Part shown: positions 17,838 to 26,409 of the stretch, piece after piece
Layout: every line of letters starts with the position of its first letter
Position numbering within the stretch: the first letter of the stretch is position 1
Assembly: GCA_947588955.1 (NCBI GenBank)
Contig: CANPYX010000001.1
Location: forward strand, 185,409-249,408
Length of the DNA: 64,000 nucleotides
Direction of reading: 5' to 3'
Origin: an uncultured Oscillospiraceae bacterium
GTDB taxonomy: Bacteria; Bacillota; Clostridia; Oscillospirales; Oscillospiraceae
The notes under the pieces: generated by a model
Database searches by the model: none
Seen by the model: only the letters and a program-made list of their open reading frames with translations
Told to the model about the DNA's origin: nothing
Program-made: the position numbers and the translations under genes

Positions 17838-18494
17838 TTACAGATAAATTCTCTTATTCACTTCAATCATAACCGACACGACCCTGCCGGCAGTTCTGCC
17901 CGACATGACCGTGTTGGGGACGAGACTGCCGCTGTACGGGTGGTTTATCATGCAGGAATATCCTCTTTTTAGGACTTCCGACACGATGCCGTCAATAATG
18001 CCGCGGTCATAATAATCCTTTTCAACGCCTATGCAGACGTCGGGAAAAGGCGGCTTGAAGAAGTATGACGCCATTTCATCTGAAAAGCTGTGGCAGTCAA
18101 GTATAAGAAGCTCGCCGTCCTTTTGCAGAAGATATTCGGTCACTCTGTCAAGCTCAGCGTGATACCTGTCATAGTATTCAAGAACCGAGCTTTTATAGCT
18201 GTCGCCGTGGGCGTGAAAATTCCTGCCGTCGTATAATTTCGTATATACAACGCCCTCGCCGAAACGGGACATCGTTTCCTTTTCGTCGTCGCGGAACCGC
18301 TCAACATCGCAGAAAAGCCTTGAATAGCACGACCTGACCCTCTCGCCCCTGACATCTCTGAACAGCTCGTCAACGCCGACATCGCTCATCTTCAGGTTAT
18401 ATCTTCTGAACTCCTCTCTCGGAATGAGCAGACCGTCATAGAAGCTGTCGGGAACGGTCATCGAGGCGTGCGGAATGTGGAGCAGGGTTTTCAT
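17838..18494 (-). CDS. N-formylglutamate amidohydrolase-family protein
   Basis: 218 residues. LLHIPHASMTVPD at the N-terminus, a D-rich segment (MSDVGVDELF), RLFCDVERF, and LLILDCHSFSDE match the N-formylglutamate deformylase (FGase) family; INHPYSGSLVPN is the conserved C-terminal loop. The family hydrolyses N-formylglutamate or related N-acyl amino acids with a metal. It overlaps the upstream unknown gene by 4 nt and so is part of the SAM-riboswitch unit. Histidine-degradation genes are absent nearby, so the true substrate may differ. Confidence 0.85.
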   Translation of the reverse strand: MKTLLHIPHASMTVPDSFYDGLLIPREEFRRYNLKMSDVGVDELFRDVRGERVRSCYSRLFCDVERFRDDEKETMSRFGEGVVYTKLYDGRNFHAHGDSYKSSVLEYYDRYHAELDRVTEYLLQKDGELLILDCHSFSDEMASYFFKPPFPDVCIGVEKDYYDRGIIDGIVSEVLKRGYSCMINHPYSGSLVPNTVMSGRTAGRVVSVMIEVNKRIYL

Positions 18495-18937
18495 TTCGCG
18501 TACTTCCGCATGACCCGTTCAATGGCTCCAAGCTCCTCTTTCTTGGCGTGAGCAGCCATAGCCCCTGCCCAAGAGTTGTATGTGCAAGATTCGAGCGCAG
18601 TCCTGCACTCGGTCGGTATATTTTCCACCGAGGTCGGGTGACCGAAGTCATAGAAGATGCCCAGCTCTATCCCGTAAAGAACACCGTTCTCCTCGCCCCA
18701 GCCGTCGCAAACGGAGAAGTAATATCTGCCGTCCTCCGTTCTGAACAGGAGCTCATCTCTGCTAATCTTGCCGCAGCAGACGGTATTTGTGTGCGTGAGA
18801 CCGCAGTCCCGCAAATCCTCCATACCGTCCTCATCTGCAAGCCGAATGCCCTTGAATGTCTGACCGGCACTGATGTTTCCACTCTTTTTGCAGACGGAAT
18901 AAATTTTGTCTTCCCTTTTGAGTTTGTTTGATAACAT
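18491..18937 (-). CDS. unknown protein under SAM-riboswitch control
   Basis: 148 residues from MLSNKLKRED, chosen because GGAGG lies 8 nt upstream and the frame's earlier ATG falls inside the riboswitch terminator. It has several Cys (CKKSG, CGLTHTNTVCCGK, CDGWGEENG, CRTALESC) and a beta-rich middle; no signal peptide or membrane segment. Family not recognised. Its position right after a SAM riboswitch and in overlap with an amidohydrolase-like gene suggests a place in sulfur-amino-acid or one-carbon metabolism, but this is inference. Confidence 0.7.
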   Translation of the reverse strand: MLSNKLKREDKIYSVCKKSGNISAGQTFKGIRLADEDGMEDLRDCGLTHTNTVCCGKISRDELLFRTEDGRYYFSVCDGWGEENGVLYGIELGIFYDFGHPTSVENIPTECRTALESCTYNSWAGAMAAHAKKEELGAIERVMRKYAK

Positions 18938-18977
18938 ACTTTCGTCCTCCGAAAAATTTATTCCAGAAAGAGGCACG

Positions 18978-19002
18978 AAAAAAGCCCATCGTCCGATGGG
19001 CT
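18978..19002 (-). terminator. riboswitch terminator
   Basis: RNA stem GCCCAUCG/CGAUGGGC with a 2-nt loop and a run of six U. The upstream UCGAUGGG (19017-19024) can pair with the same CCCAUCG arm, giving the alternative anti-terminator. Confidence 0.85.
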
Positions 19003-19097
19003 GAAAGTCTTGTTTACCCATCGATCAGACTTTGGCACCTTACATTGCAGGTTGCCGGACGGTCATAGGGTCTGTCCCTCGCGTCACTCTTTATGGT
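19003..19097 (-). ncRNA. SAM riboswitch (S-box superfamily)
   Basis: Read leftward, the transcript contains AGAGUGACG, GAGGGACAGACCCUAUGA (P2 with the kink-turn UGA), CGUCCGGCAACC and AAGGUGCCAA, the conserved core of SAM-I-type riboswitches. P2 (GACG/CGUC) and P3 (ACCU/AGGU) form. An extra 3' stem AAAGUCU/AGACUUU resembles SAM-I/IV variants more than classic SAM-I. It is followed at once by an intrinsic terminator, so SAM should switch off the downstream pair. Confidence 0.82.
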
Positions 19098-19103
19098 GAT
19101 TGC

Positions 19104-19132
19104 ATTATAACATATAATTCGGGAGTTGTCAA
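19104..19132 (-). promoter_or_regulatory. consensus sigma-A promoter of the riboswitch unit
   Basis: TTGACA, exactly 17 nt, TATAAT, read leftward. Transcription should begin near 19097, directly at the 5' end of the riboswitch. Confidence 0.88.
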
Positions 19133-19254
19133 GCGAATTGTTGGCAAGACAAGTCCAAGAATACGGACTGAAAGAGCGCACAGGTTGATTACGCGTCCGA
19201 ATACTTGTACCCACAAAAGGTCTTTTGAGAAAAGAAAACGGTTTTCCTTCCTTA

Positions 19255-19653
19255 TTACACCTCTATCAGAACATTTTGAAAGGTTATGTCCAGCCGAATA
19301 TTTCCATCTGCAAGCGGGTAAATTTCAAAATTGCCTGCGTCGCTTATGATATCCGAAAATCTTTGCGGACACATTACGCTCAGCTCCGAAAGCCTAGCCG
19401 AGATATAACCCATATTAAAGTCCTGTTCAATACTTAACTGTATATCTTCTTCGGCAACATCGTCGGATAAAAGCTCCCGAAGATTGCGGAAAGACTGCGC
19501 CATTTCCTTATACCTTTTGGGATTCAGCAGCTTTACTTTCGGTTGTGACAAAGACTCAAAAAGATCAGGCAATGCATCCGAATTCCAGTTGCTGTCGAAG
19601 TTTTCAGATTTGTCCGTAATGATTCTCCTTTCAAAATTAAAGAACCCCGCCAT
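19255..19653 (-). CDS. unknown protein of the mobile element
   Basis: About 130 residues: NWNSDALPDLFESLSQPKVKLLNPKRYKEM..., then an acidic segment and a C-terminal hydrophobic strand pattern. No family recognised. The start is uncertain: ATG 19653 overlaps the zinc-ribbon gene and has no good ribosome site, whereas AAAGGAG sits just before an in-frame ATT near 19620, which may be the real start. Confidence 0.5.
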   Translation of the reverse strand: MAGFFNFERRIITDKSENFDSNWNSDALPDLFESLSQPKVKLLNPKRYKEMAQSFRNLRELLSDDVAEEDIQLSIEQDFNMGYISARLSELSVMCPQRFSDIISDAGNFEIYPLADGNIRLDITFQNVLIEV

Positions 19654-19867
19654 GAACGTGATGACGGGGTCCTTTTGTAGACGGGTACTGACGCATGACT
19701 TGACGAATTCCAAGGTAGGGATCCGGCGTTTCCCTGTTTTTTCTGCGGCAGTCTTTGCATCGCTTCGGCAGCTTCATTCCGTGGTCGAGCTTGTAGATAA
19801 ACTCCTCCAGCGAAACTTGAAACGTCGCACCGCATTGAATGCATTGTTCTTCGCGAACAGTTGACAT
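19637..19867 (-). CDS. small zinc-ribbon protein
   Basis: 76 residues from MSTVREEQ (AAGGAG 9 nt upstream). CIQCG and CKDCRRKNR, separated by about 28 residues containing FQVSLEEF, form a probable four-Cys zinc ribbon, a type common as small accessory proteins of clostridial elements. Function unknown. A hairpin with a T-rich tail (about 19645-19669) overlaps its end and may terminate it. Confidence 0.75.
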   Translation of the reverse strand: MSTVREEQCIQCGATFQVSLEEFIYKLDHGMKLPKRCKDCRRKNRETPDPYLGIRQVMRQYPSTKGPRHHVHGGVL

Positions 19868-19940
19868 AAAAACAGTCTCCTTTCTTTTTGTGGTCGCACA
19901 TAAGCGCAAGGGGCGGGACAGCAAATGTCCTTTAGAATGT

Positions 19941-20083
19941 ACCGCAAAGGAGGTACAATAACTCTTCACCATCAGCCATTACCGCAAGGGGTGTGACAGC
20001 TTTCTCATCTTTGTCTCTTACCGTAAAGGGTGTACCCTTTTCCGCGGTCTTATCTGCCGTTATATACCGCAAGGGGTCAACCC
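19941..20083. repeat. four spaced copies of a 17-nt sequence
   Basis: accgcaaaggaggtac at 19941, accgcaaggggtgtgac at 19981, accgtaaagggtgtacc at 20020 and accgcaaggggtcaacc at 20066. Spacing is 40, 39 and 46 nt, so the copies are not held in one reading frame. Possible regulatory or replication/transfer iterons; spacers show no similarity. Confidence 0.6.
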
Positions 20084-20087
20084 TCCA

Positions 20088-20121
20088 AGAGCCGCACAGG
20101 CATCGCGCCCGTGCGGCTCTT
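20088..20121. other. GC-rich hairpin beside the 17-nt repeats
   Basis: AAGAGCCGCAC and GTGCGGCTCTT form an 11-bp stem with a 12-nt loop and no T-run. It may belong with the neighbouring repeats. Confidence 0.5.
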
Positions 20122-20197
20122 AAGTTTATAACAACCATTATTTTTAAAATGATGATTTTACTTAAAACGGTCTTGGTGAGTTTTGCCTTAAAAACAT

Positions 20198-20238
20198 AAA
20201 AGCCCAGCCGATACCGCTAAGGAATCGACTGGGCTTAA
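20198..20238 (-). terminator. intrinsic terminator downstream of the relaxase
   Basis: AAGCCCAGTCGAT/ATCGGCTGGGCTT stem followed leftward by a short T-run, about 155 nt past the relaxase stop codon. Confidence 0.75.
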
Positions 20239-20392
20239 TTTATGTGCTTATTTTCGGCACTTTTCGCTGCATAAAACCAATTTTAAGGCAGAAAGTTAAT
20301 TTCCCTGCCTTTGCCCCTCAAAGCACTTCACAGCGCAAATTATTCCCGATTTCCGACACATATTGCAACAGTAAAACTTCGTTGATGCTCAA

Positions 20393-21958
20393 TTACAACG
20401 CCTCTTGTTCCATCTCTTTTGCTTTCCCCTGCGTTTCCCCCTTTTCTTTTTCCTGATAGTATCGCATCTTTTCTGCAATAGATTGCTTCGGTTTCGGCTT
20501 GCTCTCAACCTCCGACTGCTCCGGCGAAATGACTTTACCCACCCAACGGCGTATATCTTTCATTGGCTTTAGCTCCTCATTGACGGTAGAAAGCTGACGG
20601 GAAAGCTCAGCGTGGGAAGATTTCAAGTTGTCATATTCCGCTTGCAAAGCGTCAAGATTCACGTTCAAATCCACACCTTGCTTTTTGAGATAGCGATACG
20701 CCTTATTAAACTTGTCCAATTCGTCCTTGTTGGATTCTGCAAATGCTGCCTGCCGAGTTTTCCACCCGATTTTAAGATATTTGTCGTGAGTTGTCTTAGT
20801 CTTGTTGCAGTCTGACACGGCTTTTTGAATCCCGGAGATAACCTGCATACGCTGCTCGGCTTTCTTCATCTCTGCGCTGATAGGTTTTGCCTTTTCATTC
20901 AAGCCATGCAAGGCGTTATCCAAATCTTCAAGCGTGACAAGTCCCTTGGAATCCAGATAAATCATAGCCTGAGATACTGCTTTCAAGTCGTCCGTCGCAC
21001 CTTTCTGCTTGCCGTAACTCGACCAATTTCCGCGCTCGTTTGACCGTAAAGAAAGGTATTTGTTGAGCAAATCGGTAAGAAACTGTGAAGATATTTCCTC
21101 AGACTTATTTGACTTGCGGACCTCCGCAATCCAGTCAATCAAGTCACGAATTGTTTTGCGTACAGTTCTCAAAAGCCTGTTCGCGGATTTTATATCACGG
21201 TTCAGATTCCCGATGTTGGTGGCGATTCCCCGACGCTCCATTTGCATGACGGCAGGTCCCATATGGACAGTGGGAACAATATCAAGTCCTTGTCTTTCGT
21301 ATGACCGTAAATCAACTCTTTCGGAACGCTCTGCCATTTCGAGGTAGCGGTTCTGAATGACTTCCCACCCGTGCCGCCACTGCTCGCAGTAGGTCTGTTC
21401 ATTCCAGTCAACGGTGCTTTCCTTATGGCATTTCCAATTACCCGAGGGAAGTCGTATTCGTTTACCGTTCTCGTCAAGGTCGTAAACCTTGCGGCTCTTT
21501 GGCAGCCACTTTCCGTTTTCGTCCAAAGCCCGCATAGTCAGCATAATGTGACAGTGGGGATTGTGCCCCGGCGGGTCGGGGTCGTGAATGGCGAAGTCGC
21601 AGCACATTCCTTTGGATACAAAAAACTCGGTGCAATAGTCTCTGACCATTCGCGGATACTGTTCAGTAGGAACTTCCCTCGGTAGTGCGAGAACAAGCCG
21701 GCGGGCAAGCTGTGAGTTCCATTGCTTTTCAATTCCCTCGGCGGCGTTCCAAAGCGTTTCCCGGTCGGCAAATTCGGGAGGGGCGTTTGAAGGCAGCATT
21801 ATTTCCGTGTAGACTATGCCCCGCTTTCGCAAGTAGTCTTTGTATTTTTGGTCGTATTCTGAAAACAGTTTGTCGCCGCTTTGGTAGGCAGCACCTGCAA
21901 TGGCTGACTGTCCTCGGCTGCGCTGGGTGATTGAGACGTTAAAGTGAGGATTGGGCAT
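20393..21958 (-). CDS. MobA/MobL-family relaxase
   Basis: 521 residues from MPNPHFNVSI (GGAGCC upstream; in-frame codons before it lack a ribosome site). FNVSITQRSRGQSAIAGAAYQSG is the family's N-terminal motif with its likely Tyr nucleophile. GHNPHCHIMLTMR carries the metal-binding histidines. A long coiled-coil C-terminus follows (LRTVRKTIRDL..., then Lys/Glu-rich helices). The enzyme nicks the transfer origin and stays bound to the 5' end of the strand sent to the recipient. It is the only transfer gene here, so the element is mobilisable rather than self-conjugative. Confidence 0.92.
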   Translation of the reverse strand: MPNPHFNVSITQRSRGQSAIAGAAYQSGDKLFSEYDQKYKDYLRKRGIVYTEIMLPSNAPPEFADRETLWNAAEGIEKQWNSQLARRLVLALPREVPTEQYPRMVRDYCTEFFVSKGMCCDFAIHDPDPPGHNPHCHIMLTMRALDENGKWLPKSRKVYDLDENGKRIRLPSGNWKCHKESTVDWNEQTYCEQWRHGWEVIQNRYLEMAERSERVDLRSYERQGLDIVPTVHMGPAVMQMERRGIATNIGNLNRDIKSANRLLRTVRKTIRDLIDWIAEVRKSNKSEEISSQFLTDLLNKYLSLRSNERGNWSSYGKQKGATDDLKAVSQAMIYLDSKGLVTLEDLDNALHGLNEKAKPISAEMKKAEQRMQVISGIQKAVSDCNKTKTTHDKYLKIGWKTRQAAFAESNKDELDKFNKAYRYLKKQGVDLNVNLDALQAEYDNLKSSHAELSRQLSTVNEELKPMKDIRRWVGKVISPEQSEVESKPKPKQSIAEKMRYYQEKEKGETQGKAKEMEQEAL

Positions 21959-22081
21959 TTTCAAAGGCTCCTTTCTGGTTGTGGATAAATAAAAAGAGCA
22001 GATAATCTGATGACTATCTGCTCGGTGGTGAATATTAAATTTGTAGGGCAAATTGATTATTTAGAACAAATCTAAGTGATT

Positions 22082-23491
22082 CTATTTAATTGTAACATAC
22101 TTTTGCGCCCTGCTTGTAGGCTTGTCGGGAAGCGTCCTTGCGATACGCCCTTGCTCTAATAATCGGTTGATATGCTTCATGAGGCTTTTTCGGTCTTTCA
22201 AGCCGAGATGCTCAAGTATTTCCTGAATACTTCTTGCCTCCGTGCAAAACTCAACTATCTTATTATCTGTCGTTCCTCCTTTAATCACTTGGACGTCTTG
22301 GGGGGTATCTTGGGGGGTGACTTGGGGGGTACCCCCCAAGTCAATGCGGTTGAACGGAATCGTTACCGTTATGGCGTTATTGGAAAACTTGAACGCTTTT
22401 TCGCCGTACTCGCCCACGATTCTCGGCACACCGCGTCCTGACTTTTCGCTGATATGAAGCTGAACAAAAATCTCGGTGAGCTTAGCATTAACAGGGATAG
22501 AAATCCCTGCATAAAATCCCTCTTTTGTCTGATGCGGCGGCAAGGTTCCGATAGACGTTATCTCTATCCGATCTTTATAAGCCGTAAACATCGGGGCAGT
22601 GCCGCTTATCCAAGAATTATGCTGAAAAGCATTTATAACCGCTTCTCGGAATGCCTGAGAATTAAAAAGCATTACTTCCTTGCGTTCCACCTTGCGGTTG
22701 CGCTCGTCAGCCTGTGGAACATTCAAGGTATCTCCGTAATCTATAACCTTATCAAGTGCAAGCAATAAGCACATATCTCCAAACTCTCTGACCGCATACA
22801 TCGTTGACGTTTTATCAGTCCCTGCAAAGAGCGCAAAGCGAATAGGTATCCGCGGATTATCAGATAAAAGCTGCGCAAGTAAATTATACTTTCCGTCAGC
22901 AGTCAAAAGCTCAAGATTTTTCTTAAAAGTCTTTTTGTTGAGCTTTATCCCTTTCATGTCAAAATAAAGAAAGAGTTGGTCAAACGAAAGGTCGTCAAAT
23001 CTCGCTTCGGTGTTCAAAAGAGATGGCTGCCCATAGTTGAGAATTCTGAATAGCGCAGCTTCTCTTTCGGGATATTTTCTGATATTTTCTTTGCTTGAAC
23101 CAACACGAATATAGCGGATCCCTTTGAATTCCGTAGGCACAATGCGGGCGGCAGGAATGCTCAAAACAACAACTCTTTTGCCGTCGATTATTTCTTCATC
23201 AAATGAGAAGTATACAGACGGAGATACATTCCTCGCCAAATAATGCTCAAGCGGCTCACCGTTTACGTCCCGCTTATATCGCAATGTGGTATTTGTATAT
23301 TGGTGAGTTTCATTATTGAACCCCCATATGAGATAGCCGTAAGGCTCCCCGCACATTGCTGCGGCATTAGAAAGCGCAGAAATATACTGCCCGATCTCAT
23401 CAAGCTCGTACCAACTGTCTTTCAAATCAAACCATTCCTGCTCATCTTCAAAGGAAAGGCATCTGTTTATAATCTCAGTGACATTACTCAT
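22082..23491 (-). CDS. AlbA_2/Schlafen-like ATP-binding protein with winged-helix C-terminus
   Basis: About 469 residues, taken from MSNVTEI because AGGGCGG precedes it; another ATG lies 7 codons earlier without a site. ExExxDLKD near the start, a GYLIWG strand and FKGIRYIRVGSSKENIRKYPEREA match AlbA_2 (RecG-like N-terminal) proteins; a helical middle and a C-terminal HTH (SIQEILEHLGLKDRKSLMKHINRLLEQGRIAR) follow. The linker holds TPQ repeats encoded by three copies of TTGGGGGGT. Such proteins act as regulators or nucleases of uncertain role on clostridial elements. Confidence 0.8.
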   Translation of the reverse strand: MSNVTEIINRCLSFEDEQEWFDLKDSWYELDEIGQYISALSNAAAMCGEPYGYLIWGFNNETHQYTNTTLRYKRDVNGEPLEHYLARNVSPSVYFSFDEEIIDGKRVVVLSIPAARIVPTEFKGIRYIRVGSSKENIRKYPEREAALFRILNYGQPSLLNTEARFDDLSFDQLFLYFDMKGIKLNKKTFKKNLELLTADGKYNLLAQLLSDNPRIPIRFALFAGTDKTSTMYAVREFGDMCLLLALDKVIDYGDTLNVPQADERNRKVERKEVMLFNSQAFREAVINAFQHNSWISGTAPMFTAYKDRIEITSIGTLPPHQTKEGFYAGISIPVNAKLTEIFVQLHISEKSGRGVPRIVGEYGEKAFKFSNNAITVTIPFNRIDLGGTPQVTPQDTPQDVQVIKGGTTDNKIVEFCTEARSIQEILEHLGLKDRKSLMKHINRLLEQGRIARTLPDKPTSRAQKYVTIK

Positions 23492-23734
23492 TTTTACCGC
23501 CCTGTTCGCCATAAATTAAACTGATTTTATATAAAATATTATACCCTATTTCATAGAAAAAGTAAAGGCATTTTTCAAAAATATACCGGGGGATATATAT
23601 TTAAAGCAAAACTAAAAGGGATAGTTGACAAACGTCAACGCAAGGGAATTACCCTTGGATGATTAAAGTAATATATTTTGCGGAAATCATCGGCTTCCTG
23701 CAAGAGGCTTCCAGCAGGACGCAATGCACCGAAA

Positions 23735-23844
23735 GGGATCCCAAAAATGCGCACATTTTTGGGGAAGAGGAGGAGCAGCAAAATGAGTGAGTCCTGTTGC
23801 TCGCAGCAGGACGAGGGATATGGAGCGTGCGACGACGTGCGGTG
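23735..23844 (+). repeat. 110-nt structured element, copy 1 (intergenic)
   Basis: Contains stem CCCAAAAATG/CATTTTTGGG, an AGGAGGAGCAG segment with ATGAGTGAG, a second stem GTCCTGTTG/CAGCAGGAC closed by CTCG, and GAGGGATATGGAGC. It lies between the AlbA_2 gene and DUF3847. Copy 2 at 27085-27194 has the same length and about 83% identity. Confidence 0.85.
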
Positions 23845-23867
23845 TATAATTGCGCACTTGTCTTACG

Positions 23868-24182
23868 TCAAGTGTTTTCGGCGGCGTCTGCCGCCCATTC
23901 TTCCTGCCGTATTTTAGTCATCGCGTTCAGCTTGTTCTGAACGCTTTCCTTGTTGAAAATAAACGTCAGAAGCTCCATAACGTCATCATCTGTTAGAAGC
24001 GTCGGTTCTCGCAAAAAGGTTTCCAACATACCTGCTCGCGTGCAAAGGCGGTGCGTTCTCTCGTTTCGGGTCAGCAGCTTCAACTCTTTTTTCAGCCGCT
24101 TTTCTTTGTGTTGAGCGGCGGTCAGTTTCTTCTCCAAGACGTATTCCTCTTTTGCTATTTTTTCAAGTTTTTCATTTGGCAT
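23868..24182 (-). CDS. DUF3847-family protein
   Basis: 104 residues. MPNEKLEKIAKE and a Lys-rich coiled coil (LEKKLTAAQHKEKRLKKELKLLTRNERTHRLCTRAGMLE) with a helical tail match DUF3847, a small family almost confined to Firmicute mobilisable elements and thought to act in mobilisation or replication. It lies 57 nt downstream of the serine recombinase and in the same direction. Confidence 0.85.
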   Translation of the reverse strand: MPNEKLEKIAKEEYVLEKKLTAAQHKEKRLKKELKLLTRNERTHRLCTRAGMLETFLREPTLLTDDDVMELLTFIFNKESVQNKLNAMTKIRQEEWAADAAENT

Positions 24183-24239
24183 AATTCATTCTCCTCAAAA
24201 TAAAAAAGGAGGCCTGCGCTCGGCAAGCCTCCTGATTTA

Positions 24240-26042
24240 TTATTCACTTTCCTGCTCTTGCAGACGCTTTTCTTTTTCTTTTGCTCTCCATCGCCTTCCG
24301 CGTTCGCGGTAATAAGCTCTTCGCTTTTTTGCTCTTTCCTGCTGCCTGATTTCTTCCTCGGTGAGCTCCGGCATAGGCGGGTCGAATTTCCCGATGAATT
24401 TCAGATAAATGTCAACCTGCTGTTCGCGCTCGCCGTCAATCTTTACCGGAGAATGTACTACAATTTTATCCACAAACTCATAAATCATCTGTGGTGTTAG
24501 TACGGTAAAATCAAGGTATTTTCTTGCAAGCTCAAGGAACTTTGCGGCATTCTCGGAATCGTCCTCGTATTCACTTATGCGAACTTGATCGGACAGCACT
24601 CCGTCTTTCAGATTGCGCTGCTCGGTTTCATATTCTTCGGAAAGCATCACATATCTTTCCTCCGGCATTTTTCCGGTCGCGTATGATTCATACAGCTTTT
24701 TTATAAGCACGTCAAGCTCACCGATTCGCTTTGTGTTCTTCTGTATTCGCTTTTTGAGAGCCTTTGCTTCATCGGCTTTCTGAATTTCCGACGCAGCGCG
24801 GATTTTCCGTATAAAATCTTCTTCATTGTCGATTGCATATTTGCTGACCAACCTGATCGTTTCGCCGACAACGGTCATCAGATTCTTTGTGCTGATGTGA
24901 TGGCACTGACAGTCCATATCGCTGCGCGATCGGGCGTGAGCATAAGTGGAGCACTCGTAGCAGTCATAAGGATAAAGTCCTGTAACCGGGTCCTTAGAAA
25001 GGCCCTCTTTTTCCGAAAACGCTTTCCTTTTGTGATTATACATTTTCTGCCCACAGTCGGAGCAGTACACCAATCCCGTAAACGGATTGGCGATTCCGGT
25101 CGAATCGGTTCTTTTTACAGTCTGTCTGACCCTTTGAGCGAGCCGCCAAGTTTCGGGGTCAACGATGGCTTCGTGGGTGTTTTCAAATACAGTCCATTCC
25201 TCGGGTTTTCTGAAGATAACTTTTTTATCTTTGTAGGATTCCTTATAAGTGCGGAAATTAACGGTATGCCCCAAGTACTCCGGCTTTTCGATTATATACG
25301 AAACCGTGGACGAGCACCAGTCGTAAGGTCTTGTCATATCGGCGCAGTTTTTTGCAAGACCGCAACCCCGTTTTGCGAGATAGTATGACGGTCTTTCAAC
25401 TTTTTCGTTTCGCAAAATATCTGCAATCTGACATGGACCTTTGCCGCTTACGCTCAAATCATAGATTCTTCTGACGACTGCCGCTGCCTCCTCATCAATA
25501 AGCCAGTGGTGCTTATCATTCGGGTCTTTTTTGTAGCCGTATATGGCGTGATTTGTTGTAGGTTTTCCCGACCTTCCGCGAGCCTGATATGCCGCGCATT
25601 GCTTGCGGCTGCAATCACGCAGATACCACTCGTTCATAATGTTCAGAAACGGCGCGAACTCGTTGCTGTTCTGGTCGTTGCTGTCAACATTGTTTCCGAC
25701 GGCGACGAAATGAACGTCATACTGTCTGAATAAAACCTCGGTGTAAAAGCCTGTCTGCAAATAGTCCCTGCCGATTCTGGACATATCTTTTACAAGGACG
25801 TGCGCCACTTTGCCCGCTTCGATGTCCGAAACAAGCTGCTTCCAAGCGGGTCGCTCGAAGTTGCCGCCAGAGTAGCCGTCGTCGGTGTAATGGACGACAT
25901 TTTCATAGCCCTGCTGGGCGGCATACCCCTCAAGGTATTTCTTTTGGTTGATGATCGAATTGCTGTCGCCGGCAAGATCATCATCGCGCGAAAGTCGCTC
26001 ATAAAGAGCTGTAATCTTATTTTCCGTTTGCCTGATGTTCAT
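24240..26042 (-). CDS. large serine recombinase, TnpX-like
   Basis: 600 residues. The N-terminal resolvase domain has the nucleophile Ser in ALYERLSRDD (S18) and the conserved VLVKDMSRIGRDYL motif. A recombinase domain (NHAIYGYKKDPND...), a zinc beta-ribbon (GLVYCSDCGQKM ... CYECS ... CQCH) and a long coiled-coil C-terminus (AKALKKRIQKNTKRIGELDVLIKKLYESYATGKM) follow. This is the integrase/excisionase of Tn4451-type elements, which recombine via a circular intermediate with a two-base overlap. ATG 26042 has AAAGGAG upstream. Confidence 0.93.
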   Translation of the reverse strand: MNIRQTENKITALYERLSRDDDLAGDSNSIINQKKYLEGYAAQQGYENVVHYTDDGYSGGNFERPAWKQLVSDIEAGKVAHVLVKDMSRIGRDYLQTGFYTEVLFRQYDVHFVAVGNNVDSNDQNSNEFAPFLNIMNEWYLRDCSRKQCAAYQARGRSGKPTTNHAIYGYKKDPNDKHHWLIDEEAAAVVRRIYDLSVSGKGPCQIADILRNEKVERPSYYLAKRGCGLAKNCADMTRPYDWCSSTVSYIIEKPEYLGHTVNFRTYKESYKDKKVIFRKPEEWTVFENTHEAIVDPETWRLAQRVRQTVKRTDSTGIANPFTGLVYCSDCGQKMYNHKRKAFSEKEGLSKDPVTGLYPYDCYECSTYAHARSRSDMDCQCHHISTKNLMTVVGETIRLVSKYAIDNEEDFIRKIRAASEIQKADEAKALKKRIQKNTKRIGELDVLIKKLYESYATGKMPEERYVMLSEEYETEQRNLKDGVLSDQVRISEYEDDSENAAKFLELARKYLDFTVLTPQMIYEFVDKIVVHSPVKIDGEREQQVDIYLKFIGKFDPPMPELTEEEIRQQERAKKRRAYYRERGRRWRAKEKEKRLQEQESE

Positions 26043-26055
26043 AATTGAACTCCTT

Positions 26056-26328
26056 TCAGGCTGAACGGCTCATTTGCGGTAAATTTATTATACCACATTC
26101 TGCGCCGTTTTCAAGTGTTTCTCTGCGAATTATTCTTAAAATTTTATCCTCCAGCGTTTCGCTTTCGGTTTCGCTGAAAAAGACGTTCACCTTAAAATTC
26201 GTTCTGCCTATTCTTTTGACAAAAAATTGCTGATTGTTTTCGTTCAAATGATCCTCCGTTTCTTGACTTTTCCTGTCAAATGCAGTAAAATTGCCTTGTG
26301 AGTTCTTTTCTTTGTAACCGTTTTGCAT
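26056..26328 (-). CDS. tnpW: TnpW-family protein
   Basis: About 90 residues. FFVKRIGRTNFKVNVFFSETESETLEDKILRIIRRE is the conserved TnpW core, a small protein encoded beside TnpX-type recombinases. It ends 14 nt before the recombinase start. The start shown (MQNGYKEK) lacks a good ribosome site and the frame is open 15 codons further, so the exact N-terminus is uncertain. Function unproven. Confidence 0.75.
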   Translation of the reverse strand: MQNGYKEKNSQGNFTAFDRKSQETEDHLNENNQQFFVKRIGRTNFKVNVFFSETESETLEDKILRIIRRETLENGAECGIINLPQMSRSA

Positions 26329-26409
26329 TATTTTCGGCACAGTTATACCGAAAACAAAAAACTGCGCCCGCAAAACCGCATAGCAAGCGGCTTTACAAGA
26401 CGCAAACGG

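Noticed and set aside
19941..20083. Spaced repeats as a CRISPR array
   Set aside because: Repeats are 17 nt and imperfect, spacers 22-29 nt, no cas genes nearby; they do not fit any CRISPR class.
22290..22342. Tandem TTGGGGGGT repeats as a regulatory or G-quadruplex element
   Set aside because: They encode TPQ repeats in the linker of the AlbA_2-type protein, a usual feature of that family.
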